Part shown: positions 33,770 to 41,354 of the stretch, in pieces | Position numbering within the stretch: position 1 is the first letter of the stretch | How the letters are laid out: each line of letters starts with the position of its first letter | Source: Pseudalkalibacillus salsuginis | Lineage (GTDB): Bacteria > Bacillota > Bacilli > Bacillales > Fictibacillaceae | NCBI RefSeq assembly: GCF_021646685.1 | Contig: NZ_JAKJHW010000006.1 | Span: 1-64,000 of the forward strand | Reading direction: 5' to 3' | DNA length: 64,000 nt | Made by a program: the position numbers and the translations under genes | The notes under the pieces: model-generated | Databases searched by the model: none | Seen by the model: the letters and a program-made list of their open reading frames with translations, nothing else | Told to the model about the DNA's origin: nothing

Positions 33770-34693
33770 TTACAATATCGGCTCATAATGCTTGTTTTCA
33801 AGGCGCAAAGACAGGTCTTTCCCAACGTCATAGCATACATTGCCGAGTTTTTCTTTCAAATGGTCATATTTCTCCAGGTCATTTTCAAACCAGTAGACTT
33901 TCAATACATTTAAAATTTCAATACCTTCTTCTATGGCAAGTTCAAACAATTCCATGAAAGATTCTTCATGATGTTCATCTGGTTGAGCAGGGTGTATCCA
34001 GGGTGTTTTCGATTCATTCAGATAATCAGTATCATCAATGTGTTTTTGATAGGAAAAGGGATCTATCTGTTCTTTTAAAAGCTTGTTTTTCCAGCCTGAT
34101 GGGTCGAAAAGGATACGTAAAGCCTTCTTCATTTGTTGATAGGATTGCTGTACATAATCGCTTGGCATTTCTTTATGGAGCTCTGGGAAAGTGGAGCTGA
34201 TTGTCTCATTCAGCATCGTTTCGATGGGTTCATGAAGGGTTTTCCCTATCGAGAGCTTTTTATAAACCGGTGTCTTCCATGTTTCAATTTTTTTGTGCTT
34301 TTTCATCATCAATGTATCGATGATGATTTCAAGCTTCTGATGACGGTTCCCCTCCGTACCTGACCGATAATTTATGTAGGGATGGGTATTCCGGTCTAAG
34401 ATGTGATGGGTGATGAAGCCTGTAGTAAATGCAGTCAATTTCTCGTCCTTAAGCCTGTCTTTCGTGTAATCGATCAGCTTGATGAGAAATTCGCCACAAT
34501 GTTCATGATGGATGCGATCACCAACCTCTTTAACAGGTGCAGATTTCCAAGGCCAGAAATTATGATAGAAAAAAGGGTCAGGCCCCTGGGTTCCAAAGTT
34601 GTAATAAGGCTCGGTTATATCATTCAACTTGAGGATACCTGTTTGCTCTAAAAGAACTTCGCCAAAGTAAATATGGGTCCAGACATTTGGCAT
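33770..34693 (-). CDS. Zinc-dependent phospholipase C-like protein
   Basis: A 307-aa protein of the Zn-dependent phospholipase C / alpha-toxin N-domain superfamily, cytoplasmic version without a signal peptide. Candidate metal ligands are in PNVWTHIYFGE (N-terminal Trp-Thr-His), GTQGPDPFFYH, HHEHCGEF and FTTGFITHHILDRNTHPYI. Bacillus genomes carry similar uncharacterised proteins. The ribosome binding site AAGGAGG is 7 bases before the ATG. Enzyme activity has not been shown for this subgroup to my knowledge. Confidence 0.85.
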   Translation of the reverse strand: MPNVWTHIYFGEVLLEQTGILKLNDITEPYYNFGTQGPDPFFYHNFWPWKSAPVKEVGDRIHHEHCGEFLIKLIDYTKDRLKDEKLTAFTTGFITHHILDRNTHPYINYRSGTEGNRHQKLEIIIDTLMMKKHKKIETWKTPVYKKLSIGKTLHEPIETMLNETISSTFPELHKEMPSDYVQQSYQQMKKALRILFDPSGWKNKLLKEQIDPFSYQKHIDDTDYLNESKTPWIHPAQPDEHHEESFMELFELAIEEGIEILNVLKVYWFENDLEKYDHLKEKLGNVCYDVGKDLSLRLENKHYEPIL

Positions 34694-34797
34694 TCGACCG
34701 CCTCCTTCATGATTTATCTGTCTAAATTATATCAATTCATGAAAATACTTAGAAGTTATTATGGATGTTTTCGGTAGATACGGTCTTAAGGGTATCA

Positions 34798-34850
34798 TAA
34801 ATGAAAACCGATCTGACCCATCATTCGATGGTCCAGGTCGGTTTTCATTA
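34798..34850. other. Long perfect hairpin (cruciform-capable)
   Basis: AATGAAAACCGATCTG and CAGGTCGGTTTTCATT form a 16-bp stem with one G-T pair, and the loop holds a smaller CCATC/GATGG hairpin. It is followed on the plus strand by a run of A. The word AAAACCGATCT recurs in every unit of the 52-bp array 200 bases downstream. Confidence 0.7.
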
Positions 34851-34857
34851 AAAAATG

Positions 34858-35306
34858 GGAAAAGGATAATGATTTTATCGATGAAGGAATGTCTAGCTCC
34901 AACGCCCAACCACTTGGATCACTTCAGACCTCCTGCGGCGGTCGACACATTGATTTAGATCGAAGGGTTTACCCACGCAGAAACCGAACATTGTTTGGTT
35001 AATAAGACCTTTATGAAGCACTTACAACGAGAAAAACCGATCTTAAGTTACTCATAAGACCTTTATGAAGCACTTACAACGAGAAAAACCGATCTTAAGT
35101 TACTCATAAGAACTTTATGAAGCACTTACAACGAGAAAAACCGATCTTAAGTTACTCATAAGTCCTTTTTGAAGTACTTACAACGAGAAAAACCGATCCT
35201 AAGGTACTCATAAGACCTTTATGAGGCACTTACAACGATTTTTAGAGCCTCCTCGTCGGATTTCCAGTGACCTTCGTGGTTAATCAGGGCGTTTGCGCTT
35301 TTCTTA
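34858..35306 (+). repeat. Foldback element copy D (long form, carrying a 52-bp array)
   Basis: The left part, from ATGTCTAGCTCCAACGCCC to CCGAACATTGTTTGGTT, and the right part, from GAGCCTCCTCGTCGG to GGGCGTTTGCGCTTTTCTT, match other long copies. Between them, where other copies have only a couple of bases, about 240 bases of tandem repeat are inserted. The element end coincides with the psd stop codon. Confidence 0.88.
35003..35238. repeat. 52-bp tandem repeat array, 4.5 units
   Basis: Units start at 35003, 35055, 35107, 35159 and 35211, each spacing exactly 52 bases; the last unit is cut after about 28 bases. Units 1-3 are almost identical; unit 4 and the partial unit have drifted at several positions. 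Each contains CATAAG..TTATG, AAAAACCGATC and the palindrome CTTAAG (drifted in unit 4). Confidence 0.95.
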
Positions 35307-36158
35307 ATTAATCTTTCTTTCTAATCGTTTTACCCGGTAGCCGAGCGTTTGGCCCATCTTAATGGCCGAACCAGGTTTCAACGATGACTCAAGAGTAATC
35401 TGATTTTCTTCGAATAAAAGGATGACAGTTGAACCAAACTCAAAATGGCCGATTTCATCAGCTTTATCGATAGGAAGCATGGATTTGAGAACTTTTTTCA
35501 TTGGTTTTCTTTTATGAATTTGTTCAACTTCTTGCTGGTAGGCCAGCTGTACACTTCCTACAATCAAGGCACCGATCTTTACGATTGCGACTTGACCCGA
35601 ACCGGTATTCAAATAGGTTGCTACCCGTTCATTCTTTGTGAAAATTCCTTTTATCGAGTTAACACCAAGTTTATTGACAGGGTAAAGACGCCCGGGAATG
35701 TAGGAATATTCCGTAATGGAACCATCAATGGGTGCATGGATCCTGTGGTAATCCTTGGGACTTAAATAGATAGTCATGAAGGACCCGTTTTGAAAGGCTA
35801 TAGCTTTTTCCTGGTCATTTAAAAGTCCTTCAACTGTATAGGAGTCGCCTTTTGCCTGAATAAGTGTTCCATTTTCTATCTGGCCCATTTGTGTAACCAT
35901 GCCATCGGCAGGACTTACAAATGAATCGATATGGCGATCAACTGGCCGTGTATGCCGCTCCAATTTCCTTGTGAAGAATTCGTTTAAGTTTCTGAATTCA
36001 TGAATCGATTTTTCTAAATTGCTCGTATCGATTCCATAAATCCGAGCATATGCCTTGATTGCATATTTACTGAATCCAAATTTCATAAAAGAACCAATAA
36101 GATATGTAAGGGCATGATGGGGTAAACAAAATAATAGGTATTTCAAAAATATTTTCAT
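35304..36158 (-). CDS. psd: Phosphatidylserine decarboxylase proenzyme
   Basis: Makes phosphatidylethanolamine from phosphatidylserine at the membrane. It self-cleaves at a Gly-Ser bond to create a pyruvoyl cofactor; the site is visible as FGSTVILL near residue 250. The catalytic triad members are Asp in SPADGMV (near 89) and His in SPKDYHRIHAP (near 145). The N-terminal hydrophobic stretch supports membrane association. At 284 aa it is typical of the Bacillus proenzyme. No pssA lies nearby, unlike in B. subtilis. Its stop codon lies exactly at the terminus of foldback element D. The ribosome binding site is TAGGAG. Confidence 0.95.
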   Translation of the reverse strand: MKIFLKYLLFCLPHHALTYLIGSFMKFGFSKYAIKAYARIYGIDTSNLEKSIHEFRNLNEFFTRKLERHTRPVDRHIDSFVSPADGMVTQMGQIENGTLIQAKGDSYTVEGLLNDQEKAIAFQNGSFMTIYLSPKDYHRIHAPIDGSITEYSYIPGRLYPVNKLGVNSIKGIFTKNERVATYLNTGSGQVAIVKIGALIVGSVQLAYQQEVEQIHKRKPMKKVLKSMLPIDKADEIGHFEFGSTVILLFEENQITLESSLKPGSAIKMGQTLGYRVKRLERKIN

Positions 36159-36340
36159 CGCTTCTCCTAAATATGTTCCTTCTAACTTTTATAGTATTAG
36201 TATGTTTCTGATATGAACAATACCAATATTATACTGCTTTTTCTTTGCGGTGTTAATAAAATTTCCCGAATTAAATTAAAGGATGTACAAAGAGGGAAAG
36301 ACTATTTTCACAAATAGGGTTTTCATGAATTCATAAATTA

Positions 36341-36369
36341 GGTACGATAGATTCGTTATATATGGCACA
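36341..36369 (+). promoter_or_regulatory. Weak candidate promoter of ktrD-like gene
   Basis: TTTTCA, a 17-base spacer and TACGAT lie a short distance upstream of the gene (coordinates approximate). The region is A/T-rich and the match only moderate. No cyclic-di-AMP riboswitch features were recognised upstream. Confidence 0.3.
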
Positions 36370-36386
36370 GTTAAAGGTTGAAGATA

Positions 36387-37736
36387 ATGAAAAGAAATCG
36401 GCGATTCCGTAGAATACGGTTAACTTCAGTACAATTAATTATATTATTTTATCTATGCGCAGTAGTTTTAGCTACCTCATTGCTTAGTTTGCCATTTGCC
36501 CATCGTGATGGTATGGAATGGTCGTTCATTGATGCATTATTCACTGCGGTAAGTGCCATCAGTGTCACTGGGTTGACAGTGGTGAATACTGCAGAAACGT
36601 TCAATGAATTCGGTTATTTCATACTGGCATTCGTTTTACAATTTGGCGGGATCGGTATCATGACTCTTGGTACCTTTATTTGGCTGCTTGCTGGGAAGAG
36701 GATTGGACTCAGGGAAAGACAACTGATTATGACCGATCAAAATCGATCAACACTTTCAGGGCTTGTCAGATTGATGCGTGAAATTCTTTCTTTGATCGTA
36801 ATCATCGAAGCCATTGGAGCATTGATCCTGAGCATTTACTTTTTAAATTATTTTGATACCTGGCAAGAAGCGGTAATACAGGGCATATTCGCTTCTGTGA
36901 GTGCAACGACCAATGCAGGCTTTGATATTACTGGACAATCCATGATTCCCTTTGCGAATGATTATTTTGTCCAATTCATCAACATACTGCTATTGATTTT
37001 AGGTGCTATTGGATTTCCCGTTTTACTTGAAGTCAAGGAGTATTTGTCGTCTAAAAATGGAAAATACCAATTTTCATTATTTACCAAATTGACCACATCG
37101 ACGTTTTTTATTCTAGTTGTCATAGGAACTGTTTTCATTTGGTTGATTGAATGGAATCATTTTTATAAAGATAAATCCTGGCATGAAGCATTTTTCTATT
37201 CCTTGTTTCAATCAGTAACCACTCGGAATGGCGGGCTTGCTACAATGGATGTAAGCCTATATACAGAACCGACACAACTTTTGCTATCAACATTAATGTT
37301 TATTGGCGCTTCACCAAGTTCAGTTGGTGGTGGTATCAGAACAACGACTTTTGCCATCATTATTCTCTCAATATTGACTTTTGCAAAAGGTAATCAAACC
37401 ATTAAGGTATTCAAAAGAGAATTAATCGAAGAGGATATTATAAAGTCATTTGTGGTCTTCAGTGTAGCCATCATAATCTGCGGATCTGCCACGATTGGTT
37501 TAATGGTTATTGAATCTTTTCCGTTAATGCCTGTTATATTTGAAGTCAGTTCAGCATTCGGTACGACAGGATTATCTATGGGAATCACACCTGAATTGAG
37601 CACTCCAGGAAAAGTAATAGTCATTCTTTTGATGTTTATCGGACGTGTAGGAATCCTATCCTTCCTGTTCATCATCCGAGGAAAGATCGTAAAAGAAACG
37701 TATCATTATCCGAAAGAACATGTCATCATTGGTTAA
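36387..37736 (+). CDS. ktrD: Potassium uptake channel subunit, KtrD/KtrB type
   Basis: A membrane subunit of the Trk/Ktr/HKT family with four M1-P-M2 repeats (449 aa). Pore-loop motifs are visible: SAISVTGLTVVN, SATTNAGFD, QSVTTRNGGLA and SAFGTTGLSMG, each with the filter glycine; GGIRTTTFA belongs to the intramembrane gate of repeat three. It would import K+ together with a cytosolic KtrC/KtrA ring, not encoded here, as for ktrD in B. subtilis. The start at 36387 has AAAGG 9 bases upstream. The KtrD rather than KtrB name rests on length and isolation from a ktrA gene. Confidence 0.9.
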   Translation: MKRNRRFRRIRLTSVQLIILFYLCAVVLATSLLSLPFAHRDGMEWSFIDALFTAVSAISVTGLTVVNTAETFNEFGYFILAFVLQFGGIGIMTLGTFIWLLAGKRIGLRERQLIMTDQNRSTLSGLVRLMREILSLIVIIEAIGALILSIYFLNYFDTWQEAVIQGIFASVSATTNAGFDITGQSMIPFANDYFVQFINILLLILGAIGFPVLLEVKEYLSSKNGKYQFSLFTKLTTSTFFILVVIGTVFIWLIEWNHFYKDKSWHEAFFYSLFQSVTTRNGGLATMDVSLYTEPTQLLLSTLMFIGASPSSVGGGIRTTTFAIIILSILTFAKGNQTIKVFKRELIEEDIIKSFVVFSVAIIICGSATIGLMVIESFPLMPVIFEVSSAFGTTGLSMGITPELSTPGKVIVILLMFIGRVGILSFLFIIRGKIVKETYHYPKEHVIIG

Positions 37737-37738
37737 AG

Positions 37739-37768
37739 CGATCAGGCGAAAATGCCTGGTCGTTTTTT
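37739..37768 (+). terminator. Terminator after ktrD-like gene
   Basis: The 9-bp stem CGATCAGGC / GCCTGGTCG (one G-T pair) is followed by six T. Confidence 0.88.
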
Positions 37769-37841
37769 CTTTCTACGGGTTATGTGTTTATTTTCCAATT
37801 GATATGTCAATAGCTGTCTAATAATTTCCAATCAAATTATA

Positions 37842-37871
37842 TGAATAAGGGATTCTCAATAACGCAAACTA
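37842..37871 (+). promoter_or_regulatory. Sigma G-type promoter of the SASP gene
   Basis: TGAATA at 37842-37847 and CAAACTA at 37865-37871, spaced by 17 bases, closely fit sigma G elements (TGAATA, CATACTA). It lies 26 bases before the SASP start codon. Confidence 0.7.
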
Positions 37872-37897
37872 TGTGTACCAAGGAGGAGGTGAGATAC

Positions 37898-38101
37898 ATG
37901 GCTCGTAACAACAACAACAATCAATTAGTAGTACCAGGTGCTCAAGCTGCATTAGACCAAATGAAGACTGAAATCGCTTCTGAATTTGGTGTACAACTTG
38001 GCGCTGACACAACTTCTCGTGCCAACGGATCTGTTGGAGGAGAAATCACTAAGCGTCTAGTTCAACAAGCTCAATCACAAATGGGTGGAAGACAACAATA
38101 A
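37898..38101 (+). CDS. Alpha/beta-type small acid-soluble spore protein
   Basis: A 67-aa DNA-binding protein that coats and protects forespore DNA and is degraded by the GPR protease on germination. The GPR recognition region is visible as [10 protein letters not shown] (cleavage inside TEIASEFG), and the second conserved block is [17 protein letters not shown]. The N-terminal Asn tract is typical. I chose the ATG at 37898, with GGAGGAGGTGA just upstream; the longer frame from 37841 begins in the promoter. The closest named relatives are SspA-SspD; which one cannot be told. Confidence 0.97.
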   Translation: MARNNNNNQLVVPGAQAALDQMKTEIASEFGVQLGADTTSRANGSVGGEITKRLVQQAQSQMGGRQQ

Positions 38102-38116
38102 TAATACTTGGCTTCC

Positions 38117-38145
38117 GAAGGGGTGGAGAGATCCATCCCTTCTTT
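38117..38145 (+). terminator. Terminator after the SASP gene
   Basis: The 11-bp stem GAAGGGGTGGA / TCCATCCCTTC (one G-T pair) with a GAGA loop is followed by TTTCT. Confidence 0.75.
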
Positions 38146-38186
38146 CTACATTTTCTTTACACTACGTATAAAAAGGAGTAGGTACC

Positions 38187-38447
38187 ATGTCAATGTGCCC
38201 TGTTTGCAACCAACTTAGCGATACGCAATATCGTTGTCCTTCATGCTTGGAGATGATGCAGGATAACGGTAGGGTAATGGACTATTATGATGATTACAGT
38301 CCTTATTCTGAAATCGATGCCCTGAAAATGGAAGACGGGTATCCGGAGGATGAACAGGAAAAACAATGTCCGCATGTGTTCTATTGCCCGCAATGTGCTT
38401 CAGACAATATTCTGTTGATCCATGAATGGAGAGCGGAGTATAATTAA
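38187..38447 (+). CDS. Zinc-ribbon-like protein, 86 aa, unknown
   Basis: A small acidic protein with three CxxC pairs: CPVC (residue 4), CPSC (17) and CPQC (68), plus CPHVFYC. The first two would form one zinc site and the last group another or part of a split site; the middle is rich in Asp, Glu and Tyr. I do not recognise a named family. The ribosome binding site AAGGAG precedes the ATG. Its position directly after a SASP gene hints at, but does not show, a link with sporulation. Confidence 0.82.
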   Translation: MSMCPVCNQLSDTQYRCPSCLEMMQDNGRVMDYYDDYSPYSEIDALKMEDGYPEDEQEKQCPHVFYCPQCASDNILLIHEWRAEYN

Positions 38448-38450
38448 AAA

Positions 38451-38482
38451 AAGAGCAACAGTACAAATGGCTATTGCTCTTT
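38451..38482. terminator. Bidirectional terminator
   Basis: The 9-bp stem AAAGAGCAA / TTGCTCTTT lies between two convergent genes, with an A run on its left side that becomes a T run for the minus strand. Confidence 0.78.
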
Positions 38483-39138
38483 CAGGCACCCACCCTCAGC
38501 TTTCGCTCAAGATAAGTCTGTATGGAACTCAAGATGGTCGTCAATGCCCAGTACATAAATAGGATTTCAAGGAAAATCCAGAATACGACCAAGTTTGAAG
38601 CTGCAATCTGTTCTGCTCGTGCTGTCAGTTCATCAACTGCAAGGACTGAGGCTAGAGAGGAAGCCTTCACGATGTCGATAAGCGAATTCCAAACAGGTGG
38701 GATCGATCTTCTCCATGCCTGGGGGAGAATGATTTCTTTCAAAACCTGAGCCGTGCTCATGCCTAAAGAATAACCTGCCTCCCATTGGCCTTTTGAGATT
38801 GAAAGGATGGAAGCACGATAAGACTCAGATATATAGGCGCTGAAATGGAGCGTCAACCCTAGTATTGCCGCCTGCCAGCCCGTAAAGGCATATAACCATG
38901 TCAAACCGAAATAGATGACAAGGAGCTGTGTCAGTAGGGGGGTGCCCCGGAAAAAAGATACATAAAAGCGTGCAAATCCAGAAAGGATCTTTGAGTTCGA
39001 AATCCTGAATAAAACGATCACCAAGCCTAACGCTAAAGATGCAAAGATGGCAATGACACTCAACATCACAGTAATTTTAACTCCCTCCAGCAGGAACGGG
39101 AGGGAGTTAATCATCAGATCCAAGGTATCTTTATTCAC
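38482..39138 (-). CDS. Polar amino-acid ABC transporter permease
   Basis: A 218-aa inner-membrane permease of the His/Glu/Gln family with about five membrane helices. The ATPase-contact (EAA) loop is visible as EAGYSLGMSTAQVLKEIILPQAWR, split here across residues 120-143. It opens with a GTG that overlaps the end of the binding-protein gene by 8 bases, a typical translational coupling. No ATPase gene of this family follows; the next gene in this direction converges. Confidence 0.92.
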   Translation of the reverse strand: MNKDTLDLMINSLPFLLEGVKITVMLSVIAIFASLALGLVIVLFRISNSKILSGFARFYVSFFRGTPLLTQLLVIYFGLTWLYAFTGWQAAILGLTLHFSAYISESYRASILSISKGQWEAGYSLGMSTAQVLKEIILPQAWRRSIPPVWNSLIDIVKASSLASVLAVDELTARAEQIAASNLVVFWIFLEILFMYWALTTILSSIQTYLERKLRVGA

Positions 39139-39916
39139 TTACATCTTCCCCAAAATATTTTTCGGAGATTTCAGCGATGGTGCCGTCTTCTTTCATTTCC
39201 TTCAACGCACTATTCACTTGTTCGATAAGGTCTTTCTGGTCTTTGCGGAAAGCGAAGGCCATTTCATTTTCATTGAATGGATCACCGATAGCTTTCACTT
39301 CATAATTGCTGTCCTTCAACTCTTGTTGGATGAAAAGTCTGTCATTCAATGCTGCATCGATACGTTTGACGTTCAAGTCAGCAAGGACCTGGGCAATCCC
39401 TTTATAGTATTTGATTTTTGCACCAGCTTCTTCAGCCGCTTTTGCATAATTGCTTCCTTGTGTCGTACCGACGGTCTTCCCTTTCAAGTCTTTGATCCCT
39501 TTGATCTCATCATTGCTTTCATGGACAATGACCTGGCCGCCTGATTTCGTATAAGGTTCAGAGAAAGCGTATTTTTCTTTTCGCTCGTCGGTGATCGTCA
39601 CTTGGTTGGCTACCATATCAAAGCGTTTGGAGTCTAGAGAAGAGAACATTCCCTTCCATTCGGTAGGGATGAATTCAGGTTTCATACCGATTCGCTTTGC
39701 GACTTCACGAGCAATCTCCACGTCGTACCCAGTCACTTCATTCGACTCAGCATCACGGTAACTGAATGGTGGATAGGTTGCTTCCGTACCGATCTTCAAC
39801 ACTTCACGTTCATCTTTACCTGTACTTCCCCCATTGTCGTCAGATGCCCCGCATGCGGTTACCAAACTTAGCATAAAGGCGGTCAACAGTGAAAGAAAAA
39901 AATAGTTACGATTCAT
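39131..39916 (-). CDS. Amino-acid ABC transporter substrate-binding lipoprotein
   Basis: A family 3 periplasmic-type binding protein, 261 aa, tethered as a lipoprotein: signal peptide then lipobox LVTAC (Cys about 22). VLKIGTEATYPPFSYRD and GYDVEIAREVAKRIG are the family openings; GTTQGSNYAKAAEE marks the hinge region. Ligand probably a polar amino acid such as Gln, Arg or cystine; no finer call is possible. Preceded by a strong sigma A promoter and AAAGGGAG as ribosome binding site. Forms an operon with the permease gene, but the partner ATPase is missing. Confidence 0.92.
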   Translation of the reverse strand: MNRNYFFLSLLTAFMLSLVTACGASDDNGGSTGKDEREVLKIGTEATYPPFSYRDAESNEVTGYDVEIAREVAKRIGMKPEFIPTEWKGMFSSLDSKRFDMVANQVTITDERKEKYAFSEPYTKSGGQVIVHESNDEIKGIKDLKGKTVGTTQGSNYAKAAEEAGAKIKYYKGIAQVLADLNVKRIDAALNDRLFIQQELKDSNYEVKAIGDPFNENEMAFAFRKDQKDLIEQVNSALKEMKEDGTIAEISEKYFGEDVSE

Positions 39917-39985
39917 GTATATTTCTCCCTTTTAAGTTATTTAATCCCGATTAAATTCATAGGATAACTACGATTCATAACCTAT

Positions 39986-40014
39986 ATTCTAATAAGATAT
40001 TCCAGGGAAGTCAA
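39986..40014 (-). promoter_or_regulatory. Strong sigma A promoter of the amino-acid ABC operon
   Basis: On the minus strand TTGACT (40009-40014) and TAGAAT (39986-39991) are separated by exactly 17 bases, 70 bases before the gene start. Confidence 0.78.
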
Positions 40015-40076
40015 TCATTATGTAGTATATACATTTTTGCTTGAACCATGATGCCAGCTTAATTTCAAATCAAATA

Positions 40077-40122
40077 TAAAAACACCACCGAGTAATGAAT
40101 ACTCAGATGGTGTTTGAAATTT
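40077..40122 (-). terminator. Terminator after msmX
   Basis: Nested arms AAACACCA / TGGTGTTT and GAGTA / TACTC form a long hairpin just past the msmX stop codon, with TTTTTATA on the minus strand. Confidence 0.85.
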
Positions 40123-40129
40123 TTCGGGA

Positions 40130-41230
40130 TTAATCACGGATTCTGCTTTCTGTTTGTGGATCGAAGAAATGACATTTGTTCATGTCAAAAGCAAGTTCAA
40201 GCTTTTGTCCGTTTTTGATATCGGAACGAGAGTCGACACGTGCTATGAAGCTTTGGCCTGCAACAGTAGAGTAAAGGTAGGTCTCAGCACCCATAAGTTC
40301 TGCAACATCGATCGCTGCTGTAATCTTCGAACCGATGGAGGCTTCGGTGAAAACGGGTTCATCATGGATGTCCTCTGGACGGATCCCGAGGATGACTTCT
40401 TTCCCAGCATATCCTTTTTCACGTAAAAGTTTCATCTTTCCTTCAGGAACATTGATTTTGATATTGTCCATCATGAATGTATCGTCCTGAAGCTTGCCAT
40501 GCAGGAAGTTCATTGAAGGAGAGCCGATGAAACCACCGACGAATACGTTGTCCGGTGTATCATAGACTTGCTTAGGTGTTCCGACCTGCTGGATGACACC
40601 ATCTTTCATGACAACGATTCGAGTTGCCATCGTCATTGCTTCGGTCTGGTCATGGGTTACATAGATCGTAGTCGTTTGTAGGCGTTGGTGGAGCTTTGTG
40701 ATCTCTGCACGCATTTGGACACGGAGTTTTGCATCCAGGTTGGAGAGAGGTTCATCCATCAAGAAAACCTGAGGGTCACGGACGATCGCACGACCAAGTG
40801 CGACACGCTGACGCTGACCACCTGAAAGTGCTTTAGGTTTTCGATCCAAATATTGTTCAAGTCCTAAAATACGAGCAGCATCTTTTACACGCCTGTCCAT
40901 TTCCTTTTTGTCAAACTTACGAAGTTTTAAGCCGAAAGCCATATTGTCATAAACATTCATATGAGGATATAGGGCATAGTTTTGGAAAACCATCGCGATA
41001 TCCCTGTCCTTTGGAGCAACATCGTTTACGCGCTTTTCCCCGATATAAAGGTCCCCATCCGATATTTCTTCTAAACCGGCAATCATACGAAGTGTTGTTG
41101 ATTTCCCGCATCCGGATGGACCGACGAACACGATGAATTCTTTATCTTTGATATTCAGGTTGAAGTCTTGTACTGCGGTCACTTTGTTATCGTATTCCTT
41201 GACGATACTCTTCAATTCGATTTCTGCCAT
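40130..41230 (-). CDS. msmX: Multi-sugar ABC transporter ATPase MsmX
   Basis: The shared ATPase that energises several carbohydrate ABC importers in Bacillus. Walker A GPSGCGKSTT, signature LSGGQRQRVALGRA, Walker B FLMDEPLSNLD and the switch His in YVTHDQTEAM are all intact. A C-terminal regulatory OB-fold region (about residues 235-366) is present. I chose the ATG at 41230 (AGAGGGG upstream); it gives 366 aa starting MAEIELKSIVKEYD, like MsmX. The frame runs 87 codons further upstream, but that part is not conserved in type. No sugar permease or binding protein lies nearby, as expected for a shared ATPase. Neighbour yxkF matches the B. subtilis arrangement. Confidence 0.93.
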   Translation of the reverse strand: MAEIELKSIVKEYDNKVTAVQDFNLNIKDKEFIVFVGPSGCGKSTTLRMIAGLEEISDGDLYIGEKRVNDVAPKDRDIAMVFQNYALYPHMNVYDNMAFGLKLRKFDKKEMDRRVKDAARILGLEQYLDRKPKALSGGQRQRVALGRAIVRDPQVFLMDEPLSNLDAKLRVQMRAEITKLHQRLQTTTIYVTHDQTEAMTMATRIVVMKDGVIQQVGTPKQVYDTPDNVFVGGFIGSPSMNFLHGKLQDDTFMMDNIKINVPEGKMKLLREKGYAGKEVILGIRPEDIHDEPVFTEASIGSKITAAIDVAELMGAETYLYSTVAGQSFIARVDSRSDIKNGQKLELAFDMNKCHFFDPQTESRIRD

Positions 41231-41246
41231 TTTGCGAGCCCCTCTC

Positions 41247-41261
41247 TTGAAAACGTTTTCT
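41247..41261. promoter_or_regulatory. Perfect cre (CcpA) site upstream of msmX
   Basis: TTGAAAACGTTTTCT matches every position of the cre consensus WTGNAANCGNWNNCW. It ends 17 bases before the msmX start codon, inside or just after the promoter, where CcpA would repress. Confidence 0.68.
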
Positions 41262-41354
41262 TTAATACATACAAGTGTAGACTTATTTGGAAAAAACGTA
41301 AATTGGAGGGATGCACAAAAAATAAAAAGTTGATTAGGCGATTTGTACAAATAC

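Noticed and set aside
35003-35238. CRISPR array
   Set aside because: The 52-bp units are contiguous with no unique spacers, and no cas genes are present. The 21-bp-period and 48-bp arrays fail for the same reason.
36159-36386. Cyclic-di-AMP riboswitch before the ktrD-like gene
   Set aside because: The gap is short, A/T-rich and lacks the G/C-rich helices of that class.
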